From Biomphalaria glabrata (lineage: Eukaryota; Mollusca; Gastropoda; Planorbidae): 64,000 nucleotides of DNA. The notes below the pieces were generated by a model. It ran no database searches and was not told the origin of the DNA. It was given only the letters and a program-made list of their open reading frames with translations. The stretch is taken from the NCBI RefSeq assembly GCF_947242115.1, contig NC_074720.1:12558645-12622644 (forward strand), read 5' to 3'. Position 1 is the first letter of the stretch. Each line of letters starts with the position of its first letter. Shown here in pieces: positions 59,501 through 64,000 of the stretch. A program made the translations under genes and the position numbers.

Positions 59501-62500
59501 TTGATGAAAACAAGTTTGAAATAGTTTTAACTTTACATAGTTTTCTCCCCCTTTTTTTATTTATATGTTTCTTACATTTATTAGCAAATTTTATATTTCC
59601 ACAGATGTAAAATCTCTTCATTCAAGATTTGTCAAGATTCCCCTGAGAGCACCCCAGTCTCGGTTAGTGTTTTCACTCCCTCACACACTGCAGGCAGCTA
59701 GAGAAAAGGTTATCAAGTGTATGTTGTTTGGTTATATTTGATTCTTACTTTTTATTGACTTTGTTTTATCTTGCATGAGTTCCATTTTATTTGGTGAAAT
59801 CCTTCACCTCAAAGGGATTGCCTACAATTGCAACTTTTTAAGCTCTTTGTATGTCTTGTAGAGTTTTATCCACCTATTTTGTTTTATGATTTAACTGTAT
59901 GGAATTTAGCTCTGGTGATATGAAGGGAGAGTAATCCTTGAAGGATTGCGGGCACAACATGGCCTAAATTGTGCCGATGTGCCCAAAACTAAAACTCTGT
60001 CATCTTCCTAATTTATTACTAATCCTAACCTTTAACTCTTTTCACTATTTGTTTTCTACCATACTTAAAAATTATTTATTATATTTATTTTTAGTTTATT
60101 TTAACCCAATACTTCCTACACCCTAAGCAATGAGGGGTAAAAATTTTGAAAAATTTTTTTAGATCTAATATTAATAAATAAATACTTTAAAAACAAATAT
60201 AAAAATATGTCTAGTTTTAAAAAATGTATCCTTTCAATACCTTTAGAATATAAAAAAAGCTTTAAAAATACTAATTTTCCTTGGTGGAGGCTTATACACC
60301 TTGGCGACGAGCCTTTTTTTTTTTTAAATTCTTTAAAAAATAATTTTAAAAAGTGATACACAAATAGTCACCACGCTCCAATTCTCATTCTAAACAGGAC
60401 ATGATGAGCTCTTCATATAGAAAAGTTTAAGAAACTGTTGGTAGTGTTAGCGCATTAATCTTATGTAGGAATTAACCATAAAGGACGCACTTTACTGTGG
60501 TTGGAGCTATTAGATTAAACTTTGCTGAAGATATAAATACTTACAAGTGTAAAAGAAAAAAACACTTAATGTTTCATATTCTAATTTTCCCCCTATCTTT
60601 ACTTCAGTATCAACAGGCCTGAATGTCTACCCAAAGAATATATTGCAGTCCTATGGGAATGAAACCATGAAGAAAATAATCTCCAAACTTGCTTGCACAT
60701 TTTCTGAGGAGCCACATCTTATTATCTCCCTGGAAGCATGGGGACTAGAGATTGAAAGGCCATTTAAGCCCCCATCAGTTTTGAGCACTCTTGTTGTCAT
60801 AAGCTCACTTTATGGTCTGCATTTGGTTTGCCTTGTGTCTAATGTGGCCACAGAGGATGATGTCTGGACATATGCCAGGGAAATAGCAGTTAACTTTAAA
60901 AAGGTTTTTACAAATAAATTTTCTTAAATTTGGTAACTTTAATATGTATTGGCAGTCAGGAGCTATTTCATTAAACTGAATAAACTATTCAGAATGGAGT
61001 CTTACTTCTGATATTATCCTGATTTTAATGCCGTCTTCTTTTCATGAGACTGATAAAATTGTCTTCACTTTACTTCATAAGGAGAGGTGCTTCAAAGCAA
61101 AACTTGAAGTAAAAAATGATGCCTTTGTGTATACTTTGTATATTGCACTCAAATCCAAAAGGTCATGGTCTGAGAAGACTAAAATATTCACATTAAAAGA
61201 AAGGAGAGACTAAAGAATGTGCTTTTAAAAAGACTATGATAAATTGAAACGAATTGTTTAAAGTCTTTAAAAAATAGTATAATGTACCTTGAAATGCTGA
61301 ATTTTCACTTAAACATAATTCATAGCTCACTGAAAGGGATACAACCATGTTTAAATATTTTATAATTAGAAAACTGCAGGTTCTATGCCCTAATTAAGCT
61401 TTGATTAAAAAAACAGGTTTTAATCCAACATGGAGGCTGTATCAGTCACCTTGGTGTGAAGATTCATGTTCTAGACATCAACACATCCTTGATACTTGAG
61501 AACTTTCAGGGATCCATTGATGTGGACATCTATCCCCAGACTTACAAGCTTAGAGAGGACAACCTGGATGATATCCTCACAGCACTGACCATAGCCTTGG
61601 CTTCCTACAAGAATTTAGGGTAAATAGGATGAATTATGAAAATGTAGTTGTACATCTATATAGGTCATGGGGCTGTCCATGTGTCAAGATCCTCTTCAGC
61701 TTGCTTGTGTTGGTCTATGGTGTCCTAGGCATTTTAATGGGCATCAGCTTAGCTGCAAAGTTGAAAATAAGTTGGTTTTCTACTTGGTTTGGTACATTTT
61801 CATAATAATAAAAAAATAAATATAAGGAAATTCTATTGTAAGTTAAATTTGTAAACATTTTCAGTTGAAAATTTTTTTTTTAATGCAAATTATTAAAACC
61901 AGAAACTATGTAATAGTGTTAAAAAAAGAGCATATTTTCACTAGCTTGTACACACACAGAGCAATTTCAGTGCTAAATTTGTAATTCCTTGTAGGGCTGA
62001 GAAAAACACAGACTCTGACTACTACTTTTTACTGACCTGTGATCAGTTGGAGTTGCTGTGGTGTCATCAGTTTACAAAAGAGCTCTGGATACACGGACCT
62101 CCTGGATCAGGTAAAACCATTGCAGCTCTGGAGATGATCAAAGAATTCAGGAGACGAGGCTGTCAGAAAGAAGAGATATTGTATGTAGCTGAGAATCCTT
62201 TATTGTGCTCATTTATCAGGTGATTAGCTTTTTTTTTTTTTTTTTTTCAATATTTTAATAAGTAAAAACAGCCTCTTAAACTTACTAAATCAAAGTGAAG
62301 GTATCAAGTTTATATTCTGGAGTTGGCAGTGACATTGATTTTTTTAGCTGAACCTTCTTCTCTAATGGCCATATGGTTTTGTTTGGGGAAAAATTAAGAT
62401 CCATGTCAGTGTCAATGTTAATGAAATTTTCATCATTAGTTAAATGGATTACTAGGTCATGAAAAAATACTTAACTCATAAAGAAATAACTAGCAAGTTT

Positions 62501-63593
62501 AAAATTTAAAAATGCTTTCCATCAGATGTGATCTTTGTTAAAGAAATATAACTGCTACATGAAGATGCTTACTAGACTTTGAAATAATGTGTTTTAGATG
62601 GGCTTTTCTAGGACATTAAAAGGGCCATACTATTTTTTTTCTTAACACTTTTTTAAAGTTATTATATTCTAATAATTAAAAACAAAATGTTCTTGCAGTT
62701 CTTTCAGCCTGTGTCAAGTAGTTAGCAGAAGAGAACTAATGGCAGACTCATCAAGCCCTGACATTGTTTTGAAAAAGTATTCCCCAGTAAAAAATGTCGT
62801 CGTTGATGAAGCTCAGAACTTCAAAGATCGAGATGGTGATTGGTATTCCCTCTTGGAAAAATTCTCACAGCAAAATGTGGTAGATCCTAAATCCATTGAC
62901 AGGGGCTACTTTTGGGTGTTCATGGACTATGCTCAGAAGGTGCACAAGTTTGAGGCTGGTCTTCCAGGACTGATTGGGAAAAACAACTTTATGCTCAGAG
63001 AGATTTCACGCAACTCTAAGGAGATTTACGACTATGCCACTAAGTTGATGGAGAGTTCAAGTGGGTCATCGGCCAACAATGGCTTGCCTGTGACTTCTCA
63101 GTTAGGTCATGAGTACAAGTCAGGGCAAGATGTCAATGTAGTCAAGTGTAATAATTCTGACTTGAAAGATACTCTCTACAAGGTGCTGAAACAGTTCACC
63201 GATATGGGTGTTGACCTTAGTGACATCGCCATCTTAGTCAGTAAAAAAGCAGAGGCTGAACTGATTGAGAGAGCAGTTGCAGAGGCCAACATTCTGGACT
63301 CCATAAAGAAGAATGCACCAGATGTAAATACTACTGACTTTATTGATGGAAAATTTAGCGCGGTTCCCATGGAGACAGAGACTAACGGACCATCCAAGCA
63401 GTTGGTGATTTCCACAGTGAGGGAGTTTAGTGGTTTAGACAAGCCTGTTGTCATTGGCTTTGACCCGCACATCAATCAGGAACATGCCAACATGGACAAA
63501 TTCCTTCTGAACTTGGTAACCAGGGCCAAAGACTCTCTGGTCATACTGACTACCTCAGACCAAATGGCAAATAAATTGAAAATAGACAACTAA
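56510..63593 (+). CDS. Full-length Schlafen (group III-like): AlbA/RNase core plus helicase-like domain
   Basis: Exons: 56510-56529, 57055-57749, 58435-58550, 59034-59211, 59605-59718, 60608-60903, 61417-61619, 61995-62219 and 62699-63593; phases match throughout, giving 913 residues (human SLFN11 is 901). Residues 16-50 match the Schlafen start (DLIVTCPVHISKG, ALLNSGGGI). The AlbA_2 lobe has Glu171, Gln176, Lys178 and Asp220 where SLFN11 has Glu209, Glu214, Lys216 and Asp252, so one RNase carboxylate is Gln. AWGLEI (Trp419) stands for the SWAVDL linker motif. Walker A is GPPGSGKT (575-582) and Walker B VVVDEAQNF (Asp652, Glu653); later REFSGLDKPVVIGF and LVTRAKDSL match helicase motifs. Vertebrate Schlafens restrict viruses and cleave tRNA/rRNA. 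The 20-nt first coding exon is inferred from phase and start context. The donor of intron 6 (AAG|GTTTTT) is weak. Confidence 0.93.
58785..58870 (-). mobile_element. Short decayed LINE tail
   Basis: TTTACTAAGTCATTGGTTTT and CAACCAGTTCCATACTCTAA match the 3' end of the LINE at 42007 in its minus orientation. It lies in a Schlafen intron. Confidence 0.5.
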
Positions 63594-63924
63594 ATCAAAA
63601 TGGTTGTTTACAATGACTAAACCTTTGTAATGGAAGTTAAGCACAATTTAATTTTCTATGGCTGTGGACTCTTCCTGCATATTTCATCTACTTCAACTCC
63701 TAATATAAGTATTTTATATTTTTATAACCTTAGATTTTTAAAAAATTGTCTAATGGACACATTAGCTTTTAGAATATATACTATATATTTTAGTTTGTAA
63801 AAGCTTTTGTGTTAATTCTTTTTATAATTTTGCATTCAGTAAGATGCAGTCAAATTCTGAATGTTCTGGTTCATTTTTAAATATTGCCTGGAATTTTGCG
63901 CATAATTTTTTACTGTTTCAGGTG
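63594..63924. other. 3' flank of the Schlafen gene
   Basis: AT-rich 3' UTR-like sequence. I see no canonical AATAAA within 330 bp of the stop; the cleavage site is unknown. Confidence 0.4.
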
Positions 63925-64000
63925 TGTTTCAGATTATTACATCCTAGCCCAAATCTCTTAAATGGCGGTGGGCAGGGTTTCAAAACCGAGATCATTAAAG
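63925..64000 (-). repeat. Partial tRNA-derived SINE, family 2, cut by the window edge
   Basis: GGCGGTGGGCAGGGTTTCAA and TTACATCCTAGCCCAAATCT match the tail half of the SINE at 28685 in the same orientation. Confidence 0.6.

Noticed and set aside
61028-61213. 61-codon frame as an extra Schlafen exon
   Set aside because: Joining 60903 to 61417 keeps collinearity with vertebrate Schlafens (NFKK then VLIQHGG); the frame has no suitable splice sites.
56510-63593. Functional link between the Schlafen, tRNA-Asn genes and RPS10
   Set aside because: They are tens of kilobases apart on different strands and each is explained without the others; proximity is not evidence.

Overview
The window is AT-rich animal DNA with spliced genes, long introns and a heavy load of transposable elements. 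The gene content (a Shaw-type potassium channel, an isochorismatase-domain hydrolase, ribosomal protein S10 and a Schlafen), the many RTE-like and CR1/Jockey-like LINEs, hATs and tRNA-derived SINEs, and the frequent TAGATCTAG / TAGGCCTA words suggest a mollusc. A gastropod is my best guess; the species cannot be settled from sequence alone.

Four protein-coding genes can be built exon by exon with matching splice phases. (1) Minus strand, 11481 down past position 1: the 5' eight exons of a voltage-gated K+ channel (T1 domain, S1-S3 and an odd S4); the pore lies off the left edge. Two identical tRNA-Asn(GTT) genes sit in its introns. (2) Plus strand, 26864-38536: a complete four-exon ISOC1/2-like hydrolase with all three catalytic residues. 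Its 9.4-kb second intron holds a rearranged LTR-retroelement fossil. (3) Plus strand, about 47428-50760: ribosomal protein S10, 165 aa in five coding exons after a non-coding 5' exon. (4) Plus strand, 56510-63593: a nine-exon, 913-residue full-length Schlafen with N-terminal core, AlbA-like lobe, linker and P-loop helicase-like domain. One of the three presumed RNase carboxylates is a glutamine.

The remainder is mobile DNA. From 14891 to 18229 two non-autonomous Helitrons lie head to tail, three bases apart. From 22215 to 26276 there is a nested stack: a hAT holds a second hAT, which holds a gypsy fossil, which holds a small hAT, each DNA element with its own 8-bp target duplication. From 41024 to 45081 a 4.06-kb hAT-like element carries hairpin-rich tandem repeats and a CR1/Jockey-like LINE with a 556-codon reverse-transcriptase frame. 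Further MITEs, SINEs, LINE tails, a solo LTR and a 48-bp minisatellite fill most other gaps.

The genes do not form one pathway. The closest thing to a theme is RNA and translation: vertebrate Schlafens bind or cut tRNA, and the window also has two tRNA genes and a ribosomal protein. I regard that as coincidence. All exon models are read by eye from splice sites, phase and family resemblance; none has been tested against transcripts.
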